Part shown: positions 26,726-35,355 of the stretch, one piece after another
Position numbering within the stretch: the stretch's first letter is position 1
Layout: the number at the start of each line of letters is the position of its first letter
From: an uncultured Paracoccaceae bacterium
Lineage (GTDB): Bacteria > Pseudomonadota > Alphaproteobacteria > Rhodobacterales > Rhodobacteraceae
Length of the DNA stretch: 64,000 nucleotides
Assembly (NCBI GenBank): GCA_905182355.1
Contig: CAJJBH010000055.1
Coordinates: 1-64,000 of the forward strand
Direction: 5' to 3'
Notes under the pieces: generated by a model
Database searches by the model: none
Seen by the model: the letters and a program-made list of their open reading frames with translations, nothing else
What the model was told of the DNA's origin: nothing
Program-made: the position numbers and the translations under genes

Positions 26726-29505
26726 TGCCGCAACACTATGGCAGCCCAAAGGCACCTAAATCAAACAAACCGCTGACTTGCGAAACCGAAGCCATCTTCA
26801 GCGAGGATGGCTTCCTTGTCGCGTTAAATGAAGCCTGCAAAAACTCTGCCCCGGCAGAGATACGCACACAAATGATGGCGTGGCTGCGCGAGGCACAAAA
26901 GACAGGGCGAGCTAAAATTGCTGAGGATTTTCTAGCAAAACCCTTCGAGGCACGCCCCTTAACACGGGCCTATACCTACCTGACCGATCATCTGGTTTGC
27001 GCTGCACTGCACATCGCAACAACCATTCTACATCCAAACCCAAACCCCACGTCTGGCGAACGCTTGTCTGTCATCGCAGTGGGTGGATACGGACGCGGCG
27101 AAATGGCCCCGTCATCAGACGTCGATCTGTTGTTCCTGACGCCTTACAAAGTCACCTCATGGGCCGAAAGCGTCATTGAAAGCATGTTGTACATGCTGTG
27201 GGATCTGAAACTAAAGGTCGGACATTCCACACGCACAGTTCAAGACTGCGTGCGCCTAGGGACTGAAGATTTCACCATCTGCACCGCCATGCTGGAACAC
27301 CGCTTTGTGGTTGGTGACATAGGGCTGGCACAAGAACTGGATGCCACCCTTTGGTCTGATCTGTTCAAACCCAGCATGGGCAAGGCGTTCACCCAAGCCA
27401 AACTTGAAGAACGCGACAAACGGCACGAAAAACAGGGCCAACGCTATATGGTCGAACCAAATGTTAAAGAGGGTAAAGGCGGGTTGCGGGACCTTCAATC
27501 GCTGTTCTGGATCGCTAAATTTGTCCACCAAGTTCAAGATACACCCGAGCTGGTCGACAAAGGCGTGTTCACTAAAGAAGAATTCAAAAGTTTTATCGCT
27601 GCCGAAGATTTCTTATGGGCCGTGCGATCCCACCTTCATCTGATCACCAAGCGGGCCACCGAACAGCTGTCTTTCGACATGCAGGCGATGGTGGCCGAGG
27701 CGATGGGATACACAGACACTGGTGGGCGGCGCGGTGTCGAGGTGTTCATGCAAGCCTACTTTAGACATGCGACCGAAGTAGGCGATCTGACCCGCATCTT
27801 CCTGACCAAACTTGAAGCGATGCATGTCAAAGACGAACCGCTTCTGGAACGTCTTTTCAAACGACGGCGCAAAGTTAAAGCTGGCTATCAGGTCATCCAT
27901 AATCGCATAGCCATCATCGACGACACCGCGTTCCTGTCTGACAAACTAAATCTACTTCGGCTGTTCGAAGAAGCCTTGCGCACAGGGATGTTGATCCACC
28001 CTGATGCGATGCGTTTGGTGAAATCCAACCTTGGTCTGATCGACGATGGCATGCGCACCACCCCCGAAGCCCAGCGCATCTTTCTTGGTCTAGTGCTAAA
28101 ACACGGCAACCCCGAACGCGCCCTGCGGCGGATGAATGAATTGGGTGTGCTTGGGGCCTTTATCCCTGAATTTGAAAACATCGTCGCGATGATGCAATTC
28201 AATATGTACCATTCGTACACCGTGGACGAACACACAATCCAATGTGTGACCAACTTGGCCCAGATGGAACGGGGCGAACTGGTTGAAGACCTGCCACTGG
28301 TCACGTCGATCCTTGAAAAAGGCGTGAACCGCAAAGTTTTATTTGTGGCCTTACTGCTGCATGACATTGCCAAAGGACGGCCCGAAGACCATTCGATTCT
28401 TGGGGCGCAGATGGTGCGTAAAATTGCGCCCCGTTTGGGGCTGAAACCATCCGAAGTCGACACCGTCGAATGGCTGGTCCGGTATCACCTTCTGATGTCC
28501 GACATGGCCCAAAAACGCGATATTGCTGATCCGCGCACCGTGCGTGATTTTGCCAAACTGGTGCAAACTGTCAAACGGCTTGATCTGCTGTGTGTGTTGA
28601 CCGTTTGCGACATTCGCGGCGTTGGACCAACAACATGGAACAACTGGAAGGCTGTGCTGATCCGCGCGCTTTATGGTCAAACCAAACATGCCCTCGAAAA
28701 CGGGCTTGAAGATTTGAACCGCGCCAACCGTGGCACCGAAGCGAAAAAGAACCTGCGCGAACATCTTAAAGGCTGGTCGCGCAAAGATATCCAGATCGAA
28801 ACTGCCCGTCATTACGACCCCTATTGGCAGGGCATGCATGTGACGGCGCATGTGGTCTTTGCAGACCTTTTGCGCAACATGGTTGAAGACGAAATCCGCA
28901 TGGATTTGCATCCCGATCTTGAACGTGATGCCACCCGCGCTTGTTTTGTAATGGCCGATCACCCCGGCATCTTTGCGCGGCTCACAGGTGCGCTGGCACT
29001 GGTGGGGGCCAATGTTGTCGATGCCCGCAGTTACACCACCAAAGACGGTTATGTGGTATATGCATTTTGGGTCCAAGACGGCGAACGGCAACCATTTGAA
29101 TCCTCGCGCCTGCCCCGTTTACGCGAAATGATTGCCAAAACGCTGAAGGGCGAAGTTGTCACCCGCGACGCGATCAAAGACCGCGACAAAGTCAAGAAAC
29201 GCGAACGCGCTTTTAAGGTGCCGACACACATCAGCTTCGATAATGACGGGTCCGAGATCTATACAATAATCGAGGTCGACACCCGTGACCGTGCGGGTCT
29301 TTTGCACGATCTAACGCGCACGTTGGCATCACTTAACGTCTATATCGCAAACGCCGTGATCGCGACCTACGGCGAACAGGCGGTCGATACGTTTTACGTC
29401 AAAGATATGTTTGGGCTGAAATATCATTCCAAGGACAAGCAAGCGACGTTGGAAAAGAAACTGCGCGAGGCAATCATTGAGGGGTCCAAACGCGCCAATG
29501 CCTAA
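26725..29505 (+). CDS. glnD: Bifunctional uridylyltransferase / uridylyl-removing enzyme (PII)
   Basis: The product senses glutamine and adds or removes UMP on PII proteins, setting nitrogen control. At 926 residues it has the full four-domain layout. The nucleotidyltransferase shows GGYGRGEMAPSSDVDLLFL from G120. The HD uridylyl-removing domain shows LLHDIAKGRPEDHS, with H546 and D547. Two C-terminal ACT domains follow (about 735-800 FVMADHPGIFARLTGAL and 850-920 EVDTRDRAGLLHDLTRTL). The start is GTG at 26725, sharing one base with the preceding stop. No glnB lies in the window. Confidence 0.96.
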   Translation: MPQHYGSPKAPKSNKPLTCETEAIFSEDGFLVALNEACKNSAPAEIRTQMMAWLREAQKTGRAKIAEDFLAKPFEARPLTRAYTYLTDHLVCAALHIATTILHPNPNPTSGERLSVIAVGGYGRGEMAPSSDVDLLFLTPYKVTSWAESVIESMLYMLWDLKLKVGHSTRTVQDCVRLGTEDFTICTAMLEHRFVVGDIGLAQELDATLWSDLFKPSMGKAFTQAKLEERDKRHEKQGQRYMVEPNVKEGKGGLRDLQSLFWIAKFVHQVQDTPELVDKGVFTKEEFKSFIAAEDFLWAVRSHLHLITKRATEQLSFDMQAMVAEAMGYTDTGGRRGVEVFMQAYFRHATEVGDLTRIFLTKLEAMHVKDEPLLERLFKRRRKVKAGYQVIHNRIAIIDDTAFLSDKLNLLRLFEEALRTGMLIHPDAMRLVKSNLGLIDDGMRTTPEAQRIFLGLVLKHGNPERALRRMNELGVLGAFIPEFENIVAMMQFNMYHSYTVDEHTIQCVTNLAQMERGELVEDLPLVTSILEKGVNRKVLFVALLLHDIAKGRPEDHSILGAQMVRKIAPRLGLKPSEVDTVEWLVRYHLLMSDMAQKRDIADPRTVRDFAKLVQTVKRLDLLCVLTVCDIRGVGPTTWNNWKAVLIRALYGQTKHALENGLEDLNRANRGTEAKKNLREHLKGWSRKDIQIETARHYDPYWQGMHVTAHVVFADLLRNMVEDEIRMDLHPDLERDATRACFVMADHPGIFARLTGALALVGANVVDARSYTTKDGYVVYAFWVQDGERQPFESSRLPRLREMIAKTLKGEVVTRDAIKDRDKVKKRERAFKVPTHISFDNDGSEIYTIIEVDTRDRAGLLHDLTRTLASLNVYIANAVIATYGEQAVDTFYVKDMFGLKYHSKDKQATLEKKLREAIIEGSKRANA

Positions 29506-29595
29506 GTCCAAGGTTTAACCTAGCTCTGATGCGTTTTGACGCCTAGGGTACAAAGACAAAATGCCCCCTTTCTATTTAAAAGCGAGACCCTGAAT

Positions 29596-30564
29596 ATGTC
29601 CAAACACGGCTATGAAACCGGACGGCTAGACCTTCCCTTTGTTGGCATTTCCACATTCGGAAAACGCCCCTATGTGTCGGACTGGTCGGCAATAGACGCA
29701 GACGTCGCGGTGCTGGGTGCACCCTATGATTTCGGCACTCAGTTTCGCGCAGGTGCACGTTTCGGCCCACGTGCTGTGCGCGAGGCATCAACCTTGTTCA
29801 GCTTTGGCCACGGTGGCGCGTATGATTTTGAAGACGACGCAACCTACCTAGGCGCAGACGTGCGCATCGTTGATTTGGGCGACGCCGACATCGTCCACAC
29901 CGACACCACCAAAAGCCACGCCAACATCAAAACGGGCGTCAACGCGATGCTGGATGCAGGCGCATTTCCCGTGGTCATCGGCGGCGATCATTCCGTCAAC
30001 ATCCCCTGCATCGACGCCTTTGAAGGACGCGGCGACATCCACATCCTGCAGATCGACGCCCACCTTGATTTCGTTGATGAACGCCACGGCGTGCGCAATG
30101 GTCACGGCAATCCCATGCGACGTGCTGCTGAAAAACCGTATGTCACAGGGCTGACCCAAGTGGGTATAAGAAACGTGTCGTCAACCGCCAAAGAAGGCTA
30201 CGCTGACGCCCGCGCAATGGGGTCCGACATTATATCCGTCCGCCAAATGCGCAAACTTAGCGCCCAAGGCGTCATCGACCGTATCCCCAAAGGTGCCAAG
30301 GTCTACGTCACCCTTGATATCGACGGCTTCTGCCCCTCGATCGCACCCGGCACAGGCACGCCCAGCCACGGCGGGTTTCTGTATTACGAAGTACTAGAGA
30401 TGCTGCAAGCAGTCTCAAAACAGCACGATATCGTTGGCGTTGATCTGGTCGAAGTTGCACCAGATTTCGACCACACTGGCGGAACCGCGATTCTTGCCGC
30501 GCAAATTTTGCTGAACTTCCTTGGATTCATATTTCACGACCGGGCATTGAAAGCAGGGGCATAA
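29596..30564 (+). CDS. Agmatinase / guanidino-acid ureohydrolase
   Basis: The 322-residue enzyme of the arginase-agmatinase family splits urea from a guanidino compound using two Mn ions. Metal-binding segments are GGDHS, DAHLDF and DIDGFCPSIAPGTGTP. In most members the last motif reads DxDxxDP. Here the third Asp is Cys, while the two ligand Asp residues are kept. ATG 29596 is preferred to one 60 bp upstream because it begins the family-like N-terminus and leaves a normal length. It precedes an Fe-dependent alcohol dehydrogenase by 4 bp, so the pair may degrade a guanidino alcohol or amine. Agmatine, guanidinobutyrate and guanidinopropionate are all possible substrates. Confidence 0.85.
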   Translation: MSKHGYETGRLDLPFVGISTFGKRPYVSDWSAIDADVAVLGAPYDFGTQFRAGARFGPRAVREASTLFSFGHGGAYDFEDDATYLGADVRIVDLGDADIVHTDTTKSHANIKTGVNAMLDAGAFPVVIGGDHSVNIPCIDAFEGRGDIHILQIDAHLDFVDERHGVRNGHGNPMRRAAEKPYVTGLTQVGIRNVSSTAKEGYADARAMGSDIISVRQMRKLSAQGVIDRIPKGAKVYVTLDIDGFCPSIAPGTGTPSHGGFLYYEVLEMLQAVSKQHDIVGVDLVEVAPDFDHTGGTAILAAQILLNFLGFIFHDRALKAGA

Positions 30565-30568
30565 CATC

Positions 30569-31726
30569 ATGCAAGACATCACCCGTATCCAATCGCCCCG
30601 TATCATCCGCATCGGTGGCGGCGTCGCCTCGGAAACGGGTGAAGTTCTACAGCAACTGGGCCTGTCCAAACCGCTAATTGTTACAGACACCAACCTGATC
30701 AAAATCGGACACGTTAAAACTCTGACCGACAGTCTTGAGGCCTCAAACATCCACGCCCACATTTTTGACGGCGTCATCGAAGACCCCACCGACACCTGTG
30801 TCGACGACGGATTAAAAGCCCTAAACGCTGGCGACTTTGATTGTATCATCGGCTTCGGTGGCGGCAGCCCGATGGACACGGCCAAAGCCATATCCTTCAT
30901 GGCCGTTAACGCAGGTCACGTGCGCGATTACAAAGCCCCCAAACAAATCGACGAATGCGGCCTGCCAATTATCCTAATTCCAACCACAGGCGGCACAGGG
31001 TCTGAACTGACCCGCTGGTGCGTGATCACCGACACCAAACAACCCGAAAAATACAACCTCTCAGGCCTTGCTTGCGTCGCCACAGCCGCCTTGATCGACT
31101 GGACGTTCACCACAACCAAACCCGCACGGATCACCGCAGACACAGCCGTCGACAGCCTGACCCACGCGATCGAAGCCTACGTTAGCAAACGCGCACACCC
31201 CTACACCGACGCTTTCGCGCTATCGGCCATGCCACTGATCGCCGACAACGTGCGCACGGCTTATACCGACCCACAAAACGGCCCAGCGCGTGAGGCATTG
31301 ATGTTGGCAGCGTCCCAAGCAGGCATGGCATTCTCCAACGCCTCCGTCGCTTTGGTCCACGGGATGAGCCGCCCCATAGGCGCACATTTCCACGTCGCCC
31401 ACGGGTTATCCAACGCAATGCTTCTGCCCGCCGTCACCGCGTTCTCTGTAGACGCCGCCCCCGCACGATACGCCCAAGTCGCGCGTGTGATGAAGTTGGC
31501 CACAGACAACGACACAGACGTGGTCGCCTGCGCAAAACTGGTCGCAGGGTTAAAGCAGATGAACGCCGATCTCGAAGTACCGTCACCCACCAAACTGGGC
31601 CACGCAAAGGACGACAAAATGTTTGCGCTGATGGCATCCCAAGCCCTTGCATCAGGATCGCCACAGAACAACCCGCGCGTGCCAACGGCAGAACAGATCG
31701 TCGAATTATATCACGAACTGTGGTAG
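30569..31726 (+). CDS. Iron-containing alcohol dehydrogenase
   Basis: The 385-residue group III alcohol dehydrogenase oxidises an alcohol or reduces an aldehyde with NAD(P) in the cytosol. The dinucleotide segment GFGGGSPMDTAKA is near 94-106. PTTGGTGSELTRW is the phosphate loop. Metal ligands lie in DSLTHAIEAYVS and in the downstream His segments GMSRPIGAHFHVAHGLSNAMLLP. It starts 4 bp after the ureohydrolase stop, so it is almost surely cotranscribed with it. The physiological substrate is unknown. The next plus-strand gene is separated by a CACCTAG repeat and an ECF-type promoter. Confidence 0.9.
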   Translation: MQDITRIQSPRIIRIGGGVASETGEVLQQLGLSKPLIVTDTNLIKIGHVKTLTDSLEASNIHAHIFDGVIEDPTDTCVDDGLKALNAGDFDCIIGFGGGSPMDTAKAISFMAVNAGHVRDYKAPKQIDECGLPIILIPTTGGTGSELTRWCVITDTKQPEKYNLSGLACVATAALIDWTFTTTKPARITADTAVDSLTHAIEAYVSKRAHPYTDAFALSAMPLIADNVRTAYTDPQNGPAREALMLAASQAGMAFSNASVALVHGMSRPIGAHFHVAHGLSNAMLLPAVTAFSVDAAPARYAQVARVMKLATDNDTDVVACAKLVAGLKQMNADLEVPSPTKLGHAKDDKMFALMASQALASGSPQNNPRVPTAEQIVELYHELW

Positions 31727-31747
31727 CCTTCCGACCTACCGTTCTAC

Positions 31748-31782
31748 CACCTAGCACCTAGCACCTAGCACCTAGCACCTAG
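31748..31782 (+). repeat. Heptanucleotide tandem repeat (CACCTAG)x5
   Basis: Five perfect head-to-tail copies of the 7-bp unit CACCTAG lie 21 bp after the alcohol dehydrogenase stop and about 20 bp before the ECF-type promoter. It is not in a coding frame. Copy number could alter promoter spacing or a transcript 3' end. The unit is unrelated in sequence to the CCATAAT array at 3961. Confidence 0.9.
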
Positions 31783-31804
31783 ATCGAAAATAATTTGCTG
31801 ATAC

Positions 31805-31833
31805 TGTCGGTCTTGCCCAACCCCGTTCGTCTA
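31805..31833 (+). promoter_or_regulatory. Putative ECF sigma promoter of the DGPF-sigma operon
   Basis: TGTCGG (31805-31810) and CGTCTA (31828-31833) are separated by 17 bp, about 48 bp before the DGPF start. This resembles the TGTCG...CGTC layout described for ECF42-type sigma factors. It would fit autoregulation of the operon by its own sigma factor. Confidence 0.5.
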
Positions 31834-31880
31834 TAGGGTACAAGAGCACGGTGCTTTTGATTTTTAACATGGAGAATATC

Positions 31881-32257
31881 ATGCAATTTATGTGTCTCAT
31901 ATACTCCGCCCCTAATTCTGGTCCACAACCGGGAACGGCCGAATTTGGTGCCTTTATGAAAGGCTACGGCGACTTTACCCAAAAGGTTAAAGCCGACAGG
32001 AAACTGGTTGCAGGCGATGCGCTGCAAGGCATCGAAACCGCAACCACAGTGTCTGTTCGCAGTGGCAAAGCCGAAACAATCGACGGACCTTTTGCCGAAA
32101 CCAAAAACAGCTTGGTGGCTATTACCTGCTGGATTGCGCAGATCAGGACGAAGCGATCAAATACGCCGCAATGATCCCCACCTCTGCATTTGGGCGGGTC
32201 GAAGTGCGCCGGTTGTGGTCTGGGACACCTAAACCTATCCACAATGTTTCGGACTAA
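31881..32257 (+). pseudogene. DGPF/YCII-domain protein with a 1-bp frameshift
   Basis: From ATG 31881 (GGAGA ribosome-binding site 5 bp upstream) the frame encodes MQFMCLIYSAPNSG... and the DGPFAETKN signature, typical of small YCII/DGPF proteins that accompany ECF42 sigma factors. At about 32115 the reading frame is lost, and a stop follows at 32172-32174. The +1 frame resumes with perfect family sequence GGYYLLDCADQDEAIKYAAMIPT and ends at TAA 32255-32257. Restoring one G (TTGGTGGC to TTGGGTGGC) gives a normal 125-residue protein ending 3 bp before the sigma gene start. It is either a real recent mutation or a sequencing error. Confidence 0.8.
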
Positions 32258-32260
32258 ATA

Positions 32261-33505
32261 ATGTTTCCTCCACTCACCCCCAAACAGACAATCGACAAAA
32301 CCGTTCGGGAAGAGTGGGGGCGTATTCTTGCCTCTCTTGTAGGTGGTCTTAAAGATTTTCAATTGGCCGAAGATTGCCTTCAAGACGCCGTCATTTCTGC
32401 AATGAACCACTGGTCCAAAAACGGGCTGCCCAGATCACCTGCGGGTTGGTTGATCACCGTCGCACGCCGCAAGGCGCTTGATAAATTGCGCCGCGCCCAG
32501 AATTTTGCAGCCAAACAGGACGAAATTTCGTACCTGCTGGATTTAGAAAACAAACCAATAGACGAAAACCTGACAGGCACCATTCCAGACAAAAGACTGG
32601 AGATGATATTCACCTGCTGTCATCCAATGCTTGACCCCAAAAGCCAGATCGCCCTGACACTGCGTACCTTGGGCGGGCTTTCCACTGACGAAATCGCAGG
32701 TTCTTTCCTAGACAAATCTGACGCCATGCAACAACGCATCACCCGCGCTAAAAAGAAGATTGCAGACGCGGGTGTTCCCTACGAAATACCCGAAACCGCC
32801 GATTTACCTGGACGGATCACTTCGGTCCTAAGCGTGATCTATTTGATTTTTAACGAAGGGTATTCTGCCACCAGTGGTGAAAATATCCTGCGCACGGAAT
32901 TGACAAACGAGGCAATTCGCGTCGCCCGCATCCTGCACATTCTTTTGCCTGAAGATACCGAAGTCGCAGGGCTTTTGGCCCTCATGCTGCTGCAAGATTC
33001 CCGTAGGCAGGCGCGAACCGATGAATATGGCACGTTCATCTCCCTAGAAATGCAAAACCGCAAACGGTGGAACAGCAGTAAAATCGCCGAAGGGATTTCC
33101 ATCCTTAAAGCGACATTGCCACGCAACGATATTGGCCCCTATCAACTGCAGGCCGCGATCAGCGGTGCACACGCCCAAAGCGCGGCATGGGATCAAACCG
33201 ATTGGCAGGATATTTCCGCGCTGTACGGATTGCTGTTTGAAATCCAACCCTCCCCCGTTGTGCGCATCAATCAAGCGATCGCGGTGTCTTATGCACAGTC
33301 TTTAGAAAAGGCGTTAACCATCATGGAGGAAGTTTCAGTGTCTCCGAAAATGCAGACCTATCAACATTATCATGCGGCGATGGGTGATTTGTTGATGCGG
33401 GCTGGAAAAACGGACCCTGCAAAAGACAGCCTGCGCAAAGCAATGGAACTTTCAAACAACGCAAAAGAAGTCTCCTTTTTGGCAAATAAAATTCAACAGC
33501 TTTGA
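32261..33505 (+). CDS. ECF sigma factor with C-terminal TPR-like extension (ECF42 type)
   Basis: The 414-residue sigma factor starts 3 bp after the DGPF gene. Region 2 (about 15-80: FQLAEDCLQDAVISAM, WLITVARRKALDKLRR) and region 4 (about 110-165: MIFTCCHPML, ALTLRTLGGLSTDEIAGSFL, MQQRITRAKKKI) are followed by a long helical extension with TPR-like repeats (AVSYAQSLEKAL, YHAAMGDLLMRAGK, AKDSLRKAMELSNN). This architecture and the DGPF neighbour match ECF42, which lacks an anti-sigma factor and uses the extension for control. Targets are usually the DGPF genes themselves. Here the partner is frameshifted. Confidence 0.9.
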   Translation: MFPPLTPKQTIDKTVREEWGRILASLVGGLKDFQLAEDCLQDAVISAMNHWSKNGLPRSPAGWLITVARRKALDKLRRAQNFAAKQDEISYLLDLENKPIDENLTGTIPDKRLEMIFTCCHPMLDPKSQIALTLRTLGGLSTDEIAGSFLDKSDAMQQRITRAKKKIADAGVPYEIPETADLPGRITSVLSVIYLIFNEGYSATSGENILRTELTNEAIRVARILHILLPEDTEVAGLLALMLLQDSRRQARTDEYGTFISLEMQNRKRWNSSKIAEGISILKATLPRNDIGPYQLQAAISGAHAQSAAWDQTDWQDISALYGLLFEIQPSPVVRINQAIAVSYAQSLEKALTIMEEVSVSPKMQTYQHYHAAMGDLLMRAGKTDPAKDSLRKAMELSNNAKEVSFLANKIQQL

Positions 33506-33570
33506 TTTGGGTCTGGCGTTTTATCTGCCCAATTAACTAATTTTCGGTGAGTATTTTGCCAAATGTCCAA

Positions 33571-33678
33571 AATTGTACAAATCAACCACCCTATTTGTAC
33601 AATTACCGTTATTCAGCGCAAATCCACCTCATTTATGCCCCACAATTTGTACATTTCGGCACATAAATTGTACAAATT
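33571..33678. promoter_or_regulatory. Four TTGTACAA-type palindromes upstream of murJ
   Basis: Within 108 bp the motif AATTTGTACAATTT or close variants occurs four times, near 33571-33582, 33593-33604, 33643-33655 and 33665-33678. Three copies share a perfect TTGTACAA core, and one reads TTGTACAT. The regular AT-flanked palindromes in the 308-bp gap between the sigma gene and murJ look like operator sites for a dimeric regulator. I do not recognise the regulator. Confidence 0.6.
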
Positions 33679-33813
33679 GATCCCCAAAATCTGCACGAAT
33701 CCCGTTTGAAACCAATCAGCGACACCCCTTAACAAAGCGCACGCGCCCCCTTGCCAGCGCCCTACCCAACCCGTTACCCACAACGCCAAGAACCCACAAA
33801 AGGCCGCCCCCTC

Positions 33814-35355
33814 GTGAAACCAATCCGAATGATGTCTGGCTTTTTAACTGTGGGTTTCTGGACACTTATGTCCCGCATCCTTGGTTTTGTACGTGAAATT
33901 CTGCTGTTGTCCCTCATCGGTCCCGGCCCCATCATGGACGCTTTCGTCGCCGCGTTCCGCCTGCCCAACATGTTCCGCCGCTTTTTCGCCGAAGGTGCGT
34001 TCAACGCCGCCTTCGTCCCCATGTTTTCGAAAAAGATGGAAGGTGATGATAGCGCACATAAATTTGCGACTGACGCGCTCGCTGGCTTGTCGTTAATTGT
34101 CTTAATCCTCGTAGGTATCGCAATGATATTTATGCCGGCTTTGGTCTGGATGACAGCGGGTGGTTTCGCAGCAGACGCCCGTTTCGACATGACCGTAGGC
34201 TTCGGTCGCATCGTATTTCCCTACATCCTTTTCATGTCTCTTTCCGCACTGTTTTCAGGCGTATTGAATGCCACAGGTCGCTTCGCCACCGCCGCCGCCG
34301 CTCCTGTTTTACTTAACATTTTCATGATCATAGCAATGGTAACCGCAAACATCATGGGTGCAGATGTGATCACCTGGATCATATGGGTTGTCCCACTTGC
34401 AGGCATCGCCCAACTGGCCCTAACCTGGGTCGCCGCCAGCCGTGCAGGGTTCGCGCTGAAACCCGCCCGCCCCCGTTGGACCCCCGACATGCGCAAGATG
34501 ATCGTAGTCGCCATACCCGCCGCGCTTGCCTCTGGCGTTATGCAGATTAACCTTGTCGTTGGACAGTTTTCCGCCAGCCAATTCGACAGCGCCGTCAGTT
34601 GGTTATTCGCCGCCGATCGCCTGTATCAATTGCCACTTGGCGTCGTTGGAATTGCAGTGGGTATAGTGTTGCTGCCCGACCTGTCCCGCCGCCTCCAAGC
34701 GGGTGATGACACAGGCGCAAAGTCGGCATTTTCTCGTGCCGCCGAAATCTCGTTGGCGCTTACGATACCCGCATCCATTGCTTTGATTGTTATACCTTTT
34801 CCGGTTGTGTCGGTCCTGTTTGAGCGCGGAAAAACGGGCCCAGATGATGCGGCGGCCATCGCTGTAGCCGTTAGTATTTATGGCCTGGGGTTACCTGCTT
34901 TTGTTATCCAAAAGTTCATTCAACCGCTGTATTTTGCACGTGAAAATACGCGCAGTCCGTTTCGTTTTGCGCTGGTCGCAATGGTCGTTAATGCAGCCCT
35001 CGCAATTGGCCTATCCCCTGTAATCGGCTGGATCGCACCCGCCATCGCAGCGACGGTGGCTGGCTGGACAATGGTCGCACTTTTGATGATCGGCGCACGC
35101 CGCATGGGCGACGTTGCACGCTTTGATGCACAATTGCGCAGACGTATCTGGCGGATCGTCGCCGCGTCCGTTGTGATGGGGGGATTCCTTTGGGCTGGCA
35201 ACATCGCACTGTCCCCTGCATTGGGCATGCCAGGCGTGCGCTACATTGCCCTTATTGCTTTGATCACAATAGGTATTGTTGCATATTTTATCGTTGGAAA
35301 CCTATTTGGCGCGTTCAAGTTATCCGAGTTCAAAAAGGCTATTCGGCGCAGCTGA
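33814..35355 (+). CDS. murJ: Lipid II flippase MurJ
   Basis: The 513-residue polytopic inner-membrane protein of the MOP superfamily (MviN/MurJ) moves lipid II across the membrane for peptidoglycan synthesis. The N-terminal segment MSGFLTVGFWTLMSRILGFVREILL, MDAFVAAFRLPNMFRRFFAEGAFNAAFVP and PLYFARENTRSPFRFALVA are family hallmarks. Fourteen or so hydrophobic helices fit. GTG 33814 is preferred over an in-frame TTG 63 bp upstream because it gives the usual N-terminus, and ATG 33829 is another choice. The gene abuts the convergent rhomboid gene. Confidence 0.93.
   Translation: MKPIRMMSGFLTVGFWTLMSRILGFVREILLLSLIGPGPIMDAFVAAFRLPNMFRRFFAEGAFNAAFVPMFSKKMEGDDSAHKFATDALAGLSLIVLILVGIAMIFMPALVWMTAGGFAADARFDMTVGFGRIVFPYILFMSLSALFSGVLNATGRFATAAAAPVLLNIFMIIAMVTANIMGADVITWIIWVVPLAGIAQLALTWVAASRAGFALKPARPRWTPDMRKMIVVAIPAALASGVMQINLVVGQFSASQFDSAVSWLFAADRLYQLPLGVVGIAVGIVLLPDLSRRLQAGDDTGAKSAFSRAAEISLALTIPASIALIVIPFPVVSVLFERGKTGPDDAAAIAVAVSIYGLGLPAFVIQKFIQPLYFARENTRSPFRFALVAMVVNAALAIGLSPVIGWIAPAIAATVAGWTMVALLMIGARRMGDVARFDAQLRRRIWRIVAASVVMGGFLWAGNIALSPALGMPGVRYIALIALITIGIVAYFIVGNLFGAFKLSEFKKAIRRS

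Noticed and set aside
28351..29091. 246-codon minus-strand frame inside glnD
   Set aside because: It lies fully within the conserved HD and ACT domains of glnD and is explained as a shadow of that gene.
31748..31782. Short direct repeats as a possible CRISPR array
   Set aside because: The unit is 7 bp with no spacers, so it is a simple tandem repeat. No CRISPR array was seen anywhere in the window.
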